A stretch of DNA of 7,976 nucleotides, taken from contig VBMC01000071.1 in NCBI GenBank assembly GCA_005879015.1, forward strand, positions 1 through 7,976, written 5' to 3'. Shown piece by piece: positions 1 to 6,713 of this stretch (positions are counted from its first letter, which is position 1; each line of letters opens with the position of its first letter). This stretch comes from Methanobacteriota archaeon. GTDB taxonomy: Archaea > Thermoplasmatota > Thermoplasmata > RBG-16-68-12. The position numbers and the translations under genes were made by a program. The notes under the pieces are model-generated. The model saw only the letters and a list, made by a program, of their open reading frames with translations, was not told the DNA's origin and did no database searches.

Positions 1-776
1 GATAAAAGTGGTCTTCCCACGTACTTCTTGGCCTCGATGAGGAACCGGCTCTCGGTTAGGACGATCCCTTGCTCGGTGGATAGCGATTCTTCGGCGGCCA
101 ACAGCGCGGGCAGATCGGCTTCGAGCGGATCGAAGTTGGGGATCTCCCACGGTGCAATACAGAGGAGGAACACGATATCGCCGAGTGTTCGATAGGCGGC
201 CTTCCAATCGTCCGTCCGCGCTTGAACGATCGTGAGGCCGGATGTCTGGAGGCCGTGCTCGTAGCGATGGAACAGGTCACCGAAATCCTGCATCCGGGGA
301 AAGAACGGCCGGAGCTCCCTCCATCGGCTGCTTCCAACCTGTTGGGTCAGGACGCTTCCGTGGAAGGTGATGACCCGGGCGACTTCCGCGGGATCGAGTT
401 CCTCGTGCCGATTCAGCACGAGGTCGAAACTCGCGGGGCGGAACGGAAGTTGCAGACTGCCACATCGAACGACCGCGATTCCGCGGGGTCGTAGCCTCGC
501 GGCCGCAATCGGCGCGTTCACGGACCAGGGTTCCGTCGCCACGGTCCGCCCGAAAAAGGAGGCGGTGAGCGCATCGAACAGTTCACCACCTCCGGTCCCC
601 ATGTCGAGGACGGAGTTCGCGGCCCGAATCAGTTCGACGGCCCGGGTCTCGTAGTCCCACGCGGGTTGTGGTTCGAGCGGCTTCGGATCAAACTCGTCCA
701 GCCGCCAGCCCGAAAACTGGCGGGCTCGTTCGACAAAAGGCCGAATCCGATTTCTTGCGAGCTCCATGTCGTGCAT
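1..776 (-). CDS. Class I SAM-dependent methyltransferase, 3' end cut by the window edge
   Basis: This frame is open from position 776 to the left edge with no stop, giving about 258 residues. It is a Rossmann-fold class I methyltransferase. Motif I is VLDMGTGGGE (residues about 56-65 from the 776 start), the glycine loop that binds S-adenosylmethionine. An acidic residue follows at the end of strand 2 (VATEPW), and a motif-IV-like segment (SFDLVLNRHEE) comes later. The C-terminal part (ending in IEAKKYVGRPLL) reads like the end of such a protein, so little is probably missing. Two in-frame ATGs are possible, at 776 and 767. Neither has a Shine-Dalgarno sequence, and the frame is closed by a TGA at 834-836. 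The substrate cannot be told from the sequence; small molecule, RNA and protein are all possible. It is transcribed away from etfB across a gap of about 100 bases. Confidence 0.82.
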   Translation of the reverse strand, partial: MHDMELARNRIRPFVERARQFSGWRLDEFDPKPLEPQPAWDYETRAVELIRAANSVLDMGTGGGELFDALTASFFGRTVATEPWSVNAPIAAARLRPRGIAVVRCGSLQLPFRPASFDLVLNRHEELDPAEVARVITFHGSVLTQQVGSSRWRELRPFFPRMQDFGDLFHRYEHGLQTSGLTIVQARTDDWKAAYRTLGDIVFLLCIAPWEIPNFDPLEADLPALLAAEESLSTEQGIVLTESRFLIEAKKYVGRPLL

Positions 777-845
777 CGGCGTTGACGTGGTCGTCGAATC
801 GGGATGCCGGCTTGAACGTTCGGATACTGCTCCTCACTTGGGAAG

Positions 846-854
846 CTTGAAATA
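846..854 (+). promoter_or_regulatory. Possible TATA box for etfBA
   Basis: The AT-rich block CTTGAAATA stands out in GC-rich surroundings and is centred about 31 bases before the GTG start of etfB. No Shine-Dalgarno sequence precedes that start. The spacing fits an archaeal TATA box driving a leaderless or nearly leaderless etfBA transcript. The match to a TATA consensus is only fair. Confidence 0.35.
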
Positions 855-880
855 GCGTCCGTTTCCTCCTCGCGTTCGCC

Positions 881-1678
881 GTGGCCCTCAACGTCGTCGT
901 CTGCCTCAAACAAATTCCGAATCCGGACCTCCAGTTCCAGATTTCGTCGGACGGAAAGGACATTCGGCGGGACGCACTCAATTACAAACTGAACGGGGCC
1001 GACGAATACGCTTTGGAAGAGGCCGTCCGGATCAAAGAGAAGCAGGGAGGCCGTGTCGTCGCCCTCACCCTCGGTCCGAAGCGGACCGAACAGATGCTGC
1101 GAGAAGCGCTCGCGAAAGGCGGGGACGAGGCGGTCCGGATCGCATACGACGATCCCTCCGCGTTCGATGTCGGGAAGAACGCGCGGCTCCTTGCGGCCGC
1201 GATCCGCACGTTGCCCCACGATCTCGTCTTGACCGGCGTTCAGTCGGACGATTACGTGAATTCCGCTACAGGAGGCCTGTTGGCCGGAGTCCTTGGTCTG
1301 CCTCACGCCAGCGTCGTCACCCGCGTCGTCGTTCGCGAGCGTCAGCTCGAAGCCACGTGCGAGCTCGAGGGCGGGCTCCAGCGTGTATACGCGCTCCCGT
1401 TGCCAGCGCTTCTCACCATCCAATTCGGCGCGAACACCCCGCGGTACGCGCCGCTCCCCGCGATCATGAAGGCGGCCCGGCAGCCGATCAAGGAACTCGG
1501 ACCGGCGGCCCTCGGCCTTGTCGGATGGGACTCGATCGCACTCCCGTATTCCTTCGGAGTCCGCGGCCTGTCACCGCCCGCCGCGAAAGGCCACGCCGAG
1601 ATGGTCACGGGATCCCTGGAAGAACAGGCGAAGCGACTCGCCCAGATGCTGCGAGACAAGGGCTTCGTGCGCCGGTGA
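881..1678 (+). CDS. etfB: Electron transfer flavoprotein, beta subunit
   Basis: This is the beta subunit (265 residues, usual length about 250-265) of the soluble ETF heterodimer, which accepts electrons from flavin dehydrogenases such as acyl-CoA dehydrogenases. The GTG start gives the expected N-terminus, a first beta strand running into VVCLKQIP. Further family features are NGADEYALEEAVRIKE (residues about 38-53), the nucleotide-binding loop GVQSDDYVNSATGG (about 119-132), and a C-terminal PIKELGPAALGL close to the conserved ETF-beta tail. The loop is neither the AMP-type GKQAIDDD form nor the DGDTAQ form I associate with bifurcating ETFs, so it is unclear whether AMP or a second FAD is bound. 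The gene is first in an etfB-etfA pair with 4 bases between the stop of one and the start of the other, so the two are surely co-transcribed. No Shine-Dalgarno sequence precedes the start. Confidence 0.95.
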   Translation: MALNVVVCLKQIPNPDLQFQISSDGKDIRRDALNYKLNGADEYALEEAVRIKEKQGGRVVALTLGPKRTEQMLREALAKGGDEAVRIAYDDPSAFDVGKNARLLAAAIRTLPHDLVLTGVQSDDYVNSATGGLLAGVLGLPHASVVTRVVVRERQLEATCELEGGLQRVYALPLPALLTIQFGANTPRYAPLPAIMKAARQPIKELGPAALGLVGWDSIALPYSFGVRGLSPPAAKGHAEMVTGSLEEQAKRLAQMLRDKGFVRR

Positions 1679-1682
1679 GCCG

Positions 1683-2651
1683 ATGAAGGGCGTCCTCATC
1701 ATCGCGGAACACCTCGAAGGGCGCCTCGCACCTTCCACCCCGGAACTCATCACCACAGGGAGATCGCTTGCCGCCGCTCTCGGCGGCGCCGCGCGGATTG
1801 CGGTCCTCGGGAGCGGTGTGCGAGAGCTCGCGGATCGCCTCGCCGTATACACACTCGACGTCCTCCTGGCCGAGCACCCGGCCCTGGCCGAATACACCGG
1901 GGACGGGTATGTCCGGGCCGTCCGAGGGATTGTGGAATCGAATTCACCGCGAGCCATCCTCGTCGCCCATACGTCGCAAGGCTACGATTTCGCATCGGCG
2001 CTCGCGGGAGCGATGGACCTGCCGCTCGTGACGAACTGCCTCGCCTTGGACGTCGACGGGGATCGGCTCGTCGCCACCCGCCGACTCCTGAACGAGAAGG
2101 TCCAGGCGAAAGTCGAAATCCGTTCCGAGCGACCCATCGTGGTGACGATGCGGCCCGGTGCCGAGAAGCCGATGGGCCCGGGCCGAGGCATGATGACCGT
2201 GACGGCGGTGCCGGTGCTGATCGATCCCTCCGCGATCCGCGAAACATTCCTTCGGTTGGAGCGACCGCAGGTCCAGGACATCGATCTGTCCGGGGCGGAC
2301 ATCATCGTCTCCGCGGGACGGGGAATCCAGAAGAAGGAGAATCTGGTCCTCATCGAAGAGTTCGCGAAGGCGATCGGAGGCGTGGTGGGAGCGTCGAGGC
2401 CCCTCACGGACATGGACTGGCTCCCGAAGACGCGTCAGGTCGGGCAGAGCGGGAAGACGGTCCGGCCGAAGTTGTACGTTGCCTGCGGGATCAGCGGGGC
2501 CATGCAACACGTCGCGGGGATGAAGGACGCGAGTCTGATCGTTGCGATCAACACGGACCCGACCGCCCCGATTTTCGAAGTCGCGCACGTGGGGTTCGTC
2601 GCGGACGTCTTGAAACTTCTTCCCGCAACACTGAAGGAACTGAAGGCCTGA
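1683..2651 (+). CDS. etfA: Electron transfer flavoprotein, alpha subunit
   Basis: This is the FAD-carrying alpha subunit of ETF (322 residues, normal length). The C-terminal FAD domain is unmistakable: SRPLTD (from residue 238), RQVGQSGK (251-258), ACGISGAMQH (267-276), and AINTDPTAPIF (288-298). The position that is usually threonine in QVGQTGK is serine here (S256), a conservative change at a residue that contacts the flavin. The frame stays open for 55 codons upstream, but that part overlaps etfB and has no family resemblance. The ATG at 1683 begins the typical MKGVLIIAEH and lies 4 bases after the etfB stop, with GGTGAG at 1674-1679 as a possible weak ribosome site. The expected electron acceptor of the heterodimer is the membrane Fe-S oxidoreductase encoded about 2.2 kb to the right on the other strand. 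Confidence 0.96.
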   Translation: MKGVLIIAEHLEGRLAPSTPELITTGRSLAAALGGAARIAVLGSGVRELADRLAVYTLDVLLAEHPALAEYTGDGYVRAVRGIVESNSPRAILVAHTSQGYDFASALAGAMDLPLVTNCLALDVDGDRLVATRRLLNEKVQAKVEIRSERPIVVTMRPGAEKPMGPGRGMMTVTAVPVLIDPSAIRETFLRLERPQVQDIDLSGADIIVSAGRGIQKKENLVLIEEFAKAIGGVVGASRPLTDMDWLPKTRQVGQSGKTVRPKLYVACGISGAMQHVAGMKDASLIVAINTDPTAPIFEVAHVGFVADVLKLLPATLKELKA

Positions 2652-2672
2652 ACGTGTGCACTCCCGGAGCCT

Positions 2673-2683
2673 TCATCTAAGTA
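2673..2683 (+). promoter_or_regulatory. Possible TATA box for the zinc-ribbon gene
   Basis: An AT-rich patch (TCATCTAAGTA) lies about 24 bases before the GTG at 2701, in the gap after etfA. The spacing fits a leaderless archaeal start at 2701 rather than at the earlier in-frame GTG at 2656. The sequence match is weak, and read-through from etfBA is equally possible. Confidence 0.28.
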
Positions 2684-2700
2684 CCTCTCAATCCGGAGGC

Positions 2701-3123
2701 GTGGCCCAGGCGCAGCCGCCCTCGCAGCCGCCTCAGCCTCCGCCGCTGGGAGCGTATCGGATGACGGGCCCGAGAGGTCCCCCTCAGGGCGCGTTGATCG
2801 GAGTCGTCCTCGTCGTCCTGCTCCTCGCGGTCTTCGGAGTCTTCATGCTTTTCCTCATGGGAGGCCCCTTCGTATTCTCCGACGCCCCTTTTCTTTGCGT
2901 TCCCGTGATCTTCGTCGTCCTCGTCGTGATCATCTTCTTGGCGCAAGGTGCCGCACGCCGGACGATCCCACCTCCGCCTCCGATCCAGCAGCCGATGGTG
3001 CCCGCGGGCCAACAGGGGCCTGTCGCCCTAAATTGCCCGAACTGCGGTGGTCCCCCGACGAACGTGGACCGGTTCGGGATCGCGACGTGCTCCTATTGCG
3101 GCACCCGCTTCCTCGTCCGGTGA
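2701..3123 (+). CDS. Small membrane protein with proline-rich N-terminus, two helices and C-terminal zinc ribbon
   Basis: I do not recognise a named family. From the GTG at 2701 the protein has 140 residues. It has a proline/glutamine-rich head (residues 1-30), a hydrophobic helix (about 31-53), a short linker, a second helix (about 63-81), a proline-rich spacer (PPPPP near 90-94), and a zinc ribbon with C112-P-N-C115 and C130-S-Y-C133. The helical hairpin should place both ends on the same side of the membrane, probably the cytoplasm, where the ribbon could bind protein or nucleic acid. An in-frame GTG at 2656 would add 15 residues of no obvious character. I prefer 2701 because of the AT-rich patch upstream and the purine-rich GGAGGC directly before it. 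The gene follows etfA by 49 bases and precedes the arrestin-fold gene by 25, so it may be co-transcribed with either. Confidence 0.75.
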   Translation: MAQAQPPSQPPQPPPLGAYRMTGPRGPPQGALIGVVLVVLLLAVFGVFMLFLMGGPFVFSDAPFLCVPVIFVVLVVIIFLAQGAARRTIPPPPPIQQPMVPAGQQGPVALNCPNCGGPPTNVDRFGIATCSYCGTRFLVR

Positions 3124-3137
3124 GCCGGTGCCGCTGT

Positions 3138-3142
3138 GAGGT
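3138..3142 (+). promoter_or_regulatory. Ribosome binding site of the arrestin-fold gene
   Basis: GAGGT lies 6 bases before the ATG at 3149. It is one of the few convincing Shine-Dalgarno sequences in the window. It supports that start and suggests that this gene is an internal cistron of a longer transcript. Confidence 0.5.
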
Positions 3143-3148
3143 CCGTCG

Positions 3149-3973
3149 ATGGCCCGTGAGATCGTCGTGGAACTTCCGCGGACCGCGTATTACACGGGCG
3201 AGGTGATCGAGGGAACCGTCGTGGTCGAAGTGAGCCGCGATGTGTCGAGCCGCGGCCTGTACGTGGATTTCACGGGGACGGAGGAGACCGTGATTACCCG
3301 CCAACAGGGGAAGCAGTCGCGCACCTACCGGTCGAGCGCGACCGTGGTCCAGTGGCGTCTGCCGTTGCGGGGGGAGGGGACCCTGCCGGCGGGCACGTTC
3401 CGATTCCCTTTCCGGTTCCAGATTCCGCTTCACGGCCTTCCCTCGTATGCGGGACGCCACGCGAAGGTGAAGTACGTACTCACGGCGCGACTCGATGTCC
3501 CGCTCTGGGTCGACACGACCTGGAGTACCGAGATTTTCGTGTTCTACGATCGACCGAGCGTCCGGACATATGCGCAGCCGGTCCGATTCCGCTCGTCGGC
3601 GGACGGACCGCAGGTGTATGTGGAACTCGACGGAGACCGGTTCTTCGCCAGGGAGCTGATCGGCTGTCGGATCACGCTGAGCAACATCGGGACCGCGAGG
3701 GTTCGCCGGGTCTACACGCGGTTGATCGGCGGGGAGTGGGCGAGGGCGGACGGCCAGGAAGAGACGACCGAGACGTACCGGACCGAAGTCTCCGTGCCCA
3801 TGGAGCAGATCCGGGTCGGAGTCCCGTTCACGTTCGAGATCCCTATTCCGGCTGACGTCGCATCGAGCTACCGCGGGACGTATTCATATTACAGCTACGT
3901 CCTCCACGTCGCCCTCGATATCGCATGGGGATTCGACATCGTGGCGCAGACGCCGATCGTGATCGTGCGATGA
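3149..3973 (+). CDS. Arrestin-fold protein (arrestin / Spo0M / Vps26-like)
   Basis: The 274 residues look like the two-lobed beta-sandwich of the arrestin clan. The N-terminal lobe (about 1-135) has the typical early TGEVIEGTVVVEV (16-28), a middle LPAGTFRFPFRFQIP (79-93) that matches the 'G-x-x-x-F-P-F-x-F-x-x-P' signature of arrestin N domains, and a following YVLTARLDVP (109-118). The C-terminal lobe (about 145-274) repeats the theme with VELDGDRFFARELIGCRITL and ends in beta-strand sequence. There is no signal peptide and no membrane helix, so the protein should be cytoplasmic. Proteins of this fold act as adaptors or scaffolds; in bacteria the Spo0M group is linked to sporulation and cell-shape control, and in eukaryotes the relatives sort membrane proteins. 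The exact role here is unknown. The start has a good ribosome site. The zinc-ribbon membrane protein directly upstream is a candidate partner. Confidence 0.78.
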   Translation: MAREIVVELPRTAYYTGEVIEGTVVVEVSRDVSSRGLYVDFTGTEETVITRQQGKQSRTYRSSATVVQWRLPLRGEGTLPAGTFRFPFRFQIPLHGLPSYAGRHAKVKYVLTARLDVPLWVDTTWSTEIFVFYDRPSVRTYAQPVRFRSSADGPQVYVELDGDRFFARELIGCRITLSNIGTARVRRVYTRLIGGEWARADGQEETTETYRTEVSVPMEQIRVGVPFTFEIPIPADVASSYRGTYSYYSYVLHVALDIAWGFDIVAQTPIVIVR

Positions 3974-4006
3974 GGCCATGGAACGGTCGATGGCGAAAGC
4001 CGCAGC

Positions 4007-4026
4007 TTAACCTTAAACAAGGTTGA
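4007..4026. repeat. Inverted repeat before the pterin dehydratase gene
   Basis: AACCTT (4009-4014) and AAGGTT (4019-4024) form a perfect 6-base inverted repeat around AAAC. With a T-G and a T-A at the base, the RNA stem could be 8 pairs long. It overlaps the AT-rich CTTAAAC (4012-4018) that may be a TATA box, so an operator is possible. It has no T-tract after it and is not a convincing terminator. Confidence 0.45.
4012..4018 (+). promoter_or_regulatory. Possible TATA box for the pterin dehydratase gene
   Basis: CTTAAAC sits in a 106-base gap between the arrestin-fold gene and the dehydratase gene, in the most AT-rich stretch nearby. A start of transcription about 26 bases on, near 4041, would leave a leader of about 40 bases before the ATG at 4080. 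Confidence 0.35.
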
Positions 4027-4079
4027 CTGGAACTCTCCAAGCCCTTTTCCCAGAGGGCGGCATTGCGGGCCAGATCGTG

Positions 4080-4364
4080 ATGGCGCGACGGACCCTCCTC
4101 CCCGAAGCAGAGATTGCGAATCGACTGAAGGAGATCCCCCGGTGGTCGCGGGAAGGGAACTCCATCACGCGGACCTGGAAATTCAAGGACTTCCCAGCGG
4201 CCCTGCGGTTCATTAACCAGGTCGGCGACCTCGCCGAGTCCATGAACCACCACCCCGACATTTACAACTCGTGGGCGACGGTTCGGCTCACGCTGACCAC
4301 GCACGACAAGGGCGGCCTCACGAACCTCGACTTCGAGCTCGCGAAGAAGATCAACGGCCTCTAG
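4080..4364 (+). CDS. Pterin-4a-carbinolamine dehydratase (PCD/DCoH family)
   Basis: The 94-residue product matches the family in length and motif. It catalyses dehydration of 4a-hydroxytetrahydropterin, the recycling step for the pterin cofactor of aromatic amino acid hydroxylases. The catalytic pattern is complete: E53-x3-H57-H58-P59, an aromatic at W65, H75 in the TTHDKGGLT segment, and D84 in the last helix. The reading frame could start earlier, at a TTG at 4023 or a GTG at 4077. The extra 19 residues from 4023 look unrelated to the family, and MARRTLLPEAEI fits the usual short N-terminal helix, so ATG 4080 is preferred. No Shine-Dalgarno sequence is seen. No pterin-dependent hydroxylase lies nearby; in archaea lacking one, a role in other pterin or molybdopterin metabolism has been considered. 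The gene ends head to head with the DoxX gene, sharing its stop. Confidence 0.93.
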   Translation: MARRTLLPEAEIANRLKEIPRWSREGNSITRTWKFKDFPAALRFINQVGDLAESMNHHPDIYNSWATVRLTLTTHDKGGLTNLDFELAKKINGL

Positions 4365-4759
4365 GCGAGGCCGAGGATCCGATCGAGGGACCAACCGCCG
4401 GGTCCAAGGAGCGCGAGGACGAGGGCGAAGGCGGCGTAGGCGACATCGAGTTCGTATCCCAACATGAACTTCTTGTTCAACTTCGTCTTCGAAAAGATCG
4501 TGGTCGCGATCATCTCGAGGAAGAACAGGAAGGCAACAAATTGGGTGAGCAGGCCGAGGATGAGCGCAATGGCCCCGAAAAATTCGAGGAGGCTGAAGAG
4601 GACCGCGAAGGTGGCGCCACCCGGCCATCCCGTCCCCTTCACGAAGCCGATCGTCTTCTGGAGATCCTTCATCTTCGGCCATCCATGGGCGAGGAAGATG
4701 GCGCCCAGAGCGAGCCGTCCGACGAGCAAGGCCAGATCCGGGAGGGTCGGGAGAGCCAT
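4361..4759 (-). CDS. DoxX-family membrane protein
   Basis: This 132-residue four-helix membrane protein has the DoxX signature near its N-terminus: LALLVGRLALGAIFLAHGWPKM, where the basic-then-small helix and the conserved H-G pair are typical. Further helices run about 48-68, 70-88 and 104-121. Its length is normal. DoxX/DoxD proteins were first described as subunits of the archaeal thiosulfate:quinone oxidoreductase, and many relatives have no known role beyond redox or quinone-linked functions, so a specific function is not claimed. The ATG at 4759 is the only good start. The gene lies 67 bases downstream of the Fe-S oxidoreductase gene on the same strand and may be part of that operon or have its own promoter. 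Its TAG stop overlaps the TAG of the convergent pterin dehydratase gene. Confidence 0.85.
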   Translation of the reverse strand: MALPTLPDLALLVGRLALGAIFLAHGWPKMKDLQKTIGFVKGTGWPGGATFAVLFSLLEFFGAIALILGLLTQFVAFLFFLEMIATTIFSKTKLNKKFMLGYELDVAYAAFALVLALLGPGGWSLDRILGLA

Positions 4760-4773
4760 CGAATACCGTCACC

Positions 4774-4780
4774 CTTTATC
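4774..4780 (-). promoter_or_regulatory. Weak TATA-like block before the DoxX gene
   Basis: Read on the minus strand, GATAAAG lies about 15-21 bases before the DoxX start. This is a little close for a leaderless archaeal promoter, which would put the transcription start just inside the gene. It is kept as a candidate because it is the only AT-rich block in the gap. Confidence 0.2.
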
Positions 4781-4826
4781 ACCCGCGGTAGAAGAAGCTT
4801 TCAGATCACAACGAACGGCCCTGCGG

Positions 4827-6689
4827 TCAAAGCGACCGGTCGAGGAGCTCGGCGATGTCGTACCGGCGGATGTCCTCTCGATTCTTCGTCTTCGCGGCGT
4901 CGTCCAGCATGATGAGACAATACGGACACGCGGTCGCGACCGCATTCGCATGGGTCTCCTCGATGTGGCTCAGGCGACGGTGGTTCACCTTCTCCCCGCG
5001 TTCCTCCATCCACATGCGGGCGCCTCCTGCGCCGCAGCAGAACCCGCGGTCGCGGGACTTCTCCATCTCGACGACCCGCACGCCGGGGATCCGATACAGG
5101 ACGTCCCGCGGCTCCTCGTAGACGTCATTGTACCGGCCCAGATAGCACGCGTCGTGGTACGTGAGGAATTGCAAGACTTCGGTCGCGACGATTCGCGTGA
5201 CCCCGTAGCGGTTCAGCGTCTCGACGTTCCCCATGATCATCGTTTGCGCCAAGTATTCGTTGCCGAGTCTCCGCGGTGGATCGCCGGTGCACTTCTCCTC
5301 CGGTCCGAGGATGGCGAACCGCACGCCGGCCTTCTGGAGGATCCGCGCGAAGGCTTGGGCGACCTTCCGGTTCCGATCGTCGAACGACGCGGCGCAGCCG
5401 ACCCAGTACAGGACCTCGATGCCCTGCGCCGAGGTCGCCTCCGCCATCATCGGGATGCCGAGGCCCTCCGCCCATCGCGCGCGTTGGTCCCAGCCGATGC
5501 CCCACGGGTTGAAGTTCTGCTCGATGTTCCGCATCGCGTCCCTCGTCTCAGGCGGCATCTCGCCTTGCGTGAGGACCATGTGCCGACGCATCTCGATGAT
5601 CTTCGGGACGTGCTCGTTCATCACGGGGCACTCGTACACACAGGCGTAGCAGGTCGTGCAGGCCCAGATTCCTTCTTTGGAGTGGACCGTCTCGAACATG
5701 TCCGGCAGGCCTTCGACCTTCCCCGCCAGGATGGCGGCGCCCTGCGCGTCCAGCGTGTCCCGCATGTTCGTGATGATTCGCATCGGGTTCAGCGGTTTTC
5801 CCGTCGCGTTCGCAGGGCAAGCGTCCGTGCAACGTCCGCATTCCGTGCACGCGTAGCCATCGAGGAGCTGCCGCCACGAGAGCTGTTCCACGCGGCTCAC
5901 GCCGAACGTCTCCGTCTTCTCGAGGTCGGCCTTCTTGATCGCGCCGCTCGGCGTGAGATCCATGAAGAACGTGTTCACGATCGCGAAGATGATGTGCATG
6001 TGTTTCGAGTGAGGCACGTACGCGAGGAAGGAGAACAACAGGACGACGTGGGTCCACCAGAAAAGGTGCCACCAGGACGGGTCTGCGGGGATGATCGAGA
6101 GTCGCACCAACGTCGACGAGATCGGCTTCCATGCGGGGAGGGCCGCGCTTCCGAGCGCGATGTCGGCCGCGTTGTAGAGGAGGAGCGAGGTGACGATGCC
6201 CAGGATGAACAGGAGCACGATCGTCGCGTCGAGCATGCCCTCGTGCATGAGCTTCTTCGGGCGGATGACGTACCTTCGATAGAGGGCCATACCGACCCCG
6301 ACGGCGCCGAGGACGGCGATGACCTCCTCGGCCAGGTACAGCGGTCCGTTCAAGGAAAACCCCGCGATCGAGGGCGTGGGCACCTGCCATCCGCTGGCGT
6401 AGGCCTGGGCCGTAATCTCAACGACGCTCGCTCCGAGGATCACGAACGCCCAGAAGATGAACGAATGGAGGACCCCGGCGTACCATTCCCGCGCGACCTT
6501 GCGCTGGAAGATCCCGTACACGATGAAGTTCTTCAGCCGGGTCGGGACGTGGTCCCATCGCCGCTCCTGTCCCTTCGCGAGGAACAGGTACCGGATTCGG
6601 AGGTACAGCTTCCGGCCGAAAATCGTCAGCGAGACGACGATGAAGAGGGTGGCGGCATACGTGTCGAGGGCGCTCAGCACCATGCGCAT
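4827..6689 (-). CDS. etfD: Membrane Fe-S oxidoreductase, EtfD / HdrD-like (probable ETF:quinone oxidoreductase)
   Basis: The 620-residue protein has an N-terminal NarI-like membrane part (helices near 5-25, 69-92, 112-138, 152-180 and 210-250) with histidines in VLHSFIFW and in the HLFWWTHVV / PHSKHMH region that could ligate haem b. A dicluster ferredoxin domain follows: C281-x2-C284-x2-C287-x3-C291 and C344-x2-C347-x2-C350-x3-C354, for two 4Fe-4S clusters. The C-terminal part is a pair of CCG domains as in HdrD/HdrB. The second is complete (C515, C551-C552-G, C588-P-Y-C591). The first has C432 and C467-T-G-D but lacks its CPxC: residue 503 (IVAT) runs straight into EVLQFLTYHDAC. Relatives such as mycobacterial EtfD carry ETF electrons to menaquinone, which fits etfBA in the same window. 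Start choices are ATG 6689 or 6683; a GGGAGGG lies 13 bases upstream. The gene symbol is by family resemblance. Confidence 0.88.
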   Translation of the reverse strand: MRMVLSALDTYAATLFIVVSLTIFGRKLYLRIRYLFLAKGQERRWDHVPTRLKNFIVYGIFQRKVAREWYAGVLHSFIFWAFVILGASVVEITAQAYASGWQVPTPSIAGFSLNGPLYLAEEVIAVLGAVGVGMALYRRYVIRPKKLMHEGMLDATIVLLFILGIVTSLLLYNAADIALGSAALPAWKPISSTLVRLSIIPADPSWWHLFWWTHVVLLFSFLAYVPHSKHMHIIFAIVNTFFMDLTPSGAIKKADLEKTETFGVSRVEQLSWRQLLDGYACTECGRCTDACPANATGKPLNPMRIITNMRDTLDAQGAAILAGKVEGLPDMFETVHSKEGIWACTTCYACVYECPVMNEHVPKIIEMRRHMVLTQGEMPPETRDAMRNIEQNFNPWGIGWDQRARWAEGLGIPMMAEATSAQGIEVLYWVGCAASFDDRNRKVAQAFARILQKAGVRFAILGPEEKCTGDPPRRLGNEYLAQTMIMGNVETLNRYGVTRIVATEVLQFLTYHDACYLGRYNDVYEEPRDVLYRIPGVRVVEMEKSRDRGFCCGAGGARMWMEERGEKVNHRRLSHIEETHANAVATACPYCLIMLDDAAKTKNREDIRRYDIAELLDRSL

Positions 6690-6713
6690 TCTTGGGAAAG
6701 CGCCCTCCCTTCA

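Noticed and set aside
814..821. The 8-base palindrome GAACGTTC between the divergent methyltransferase and etfB genes
   Set aside because: One such palindrome in about 100 bases is close to chance, and there is no second copy or TATA overlap to support an operator.
863..870. AGGAGGA-like sequence on the minus strand (TCCTCCT on the plus strand) before etfB
   Set aside because: On the minus strand it is about 90 bases from the methyltransferase start and no other start follows it at a useful distance; on the plus strand it is the complement of a ribosome site.
629..1423. A 264-codon minus-strand frame opposite etfB
   Set aside because: Etf-beta motifs are clear on the plus strand and the minus-strand product shows no recognisable domain. 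It also overlaps the start of the methyltransferase in another frame.
2803..2936. Repeated GTCGTCCTCGTCGT-like runs
   Set aside because: They encode Val- and Leu-rich membrane helices of the zinc-ribbon protein and are explained by codon choice, not by a DNA repeat.
4760..4826. Possible terminator between the Fe-S oxidoreductase gene and DoxX
   Set aside because: Only short pyrimidine runs are present, with no clean T-tract or stable stem.
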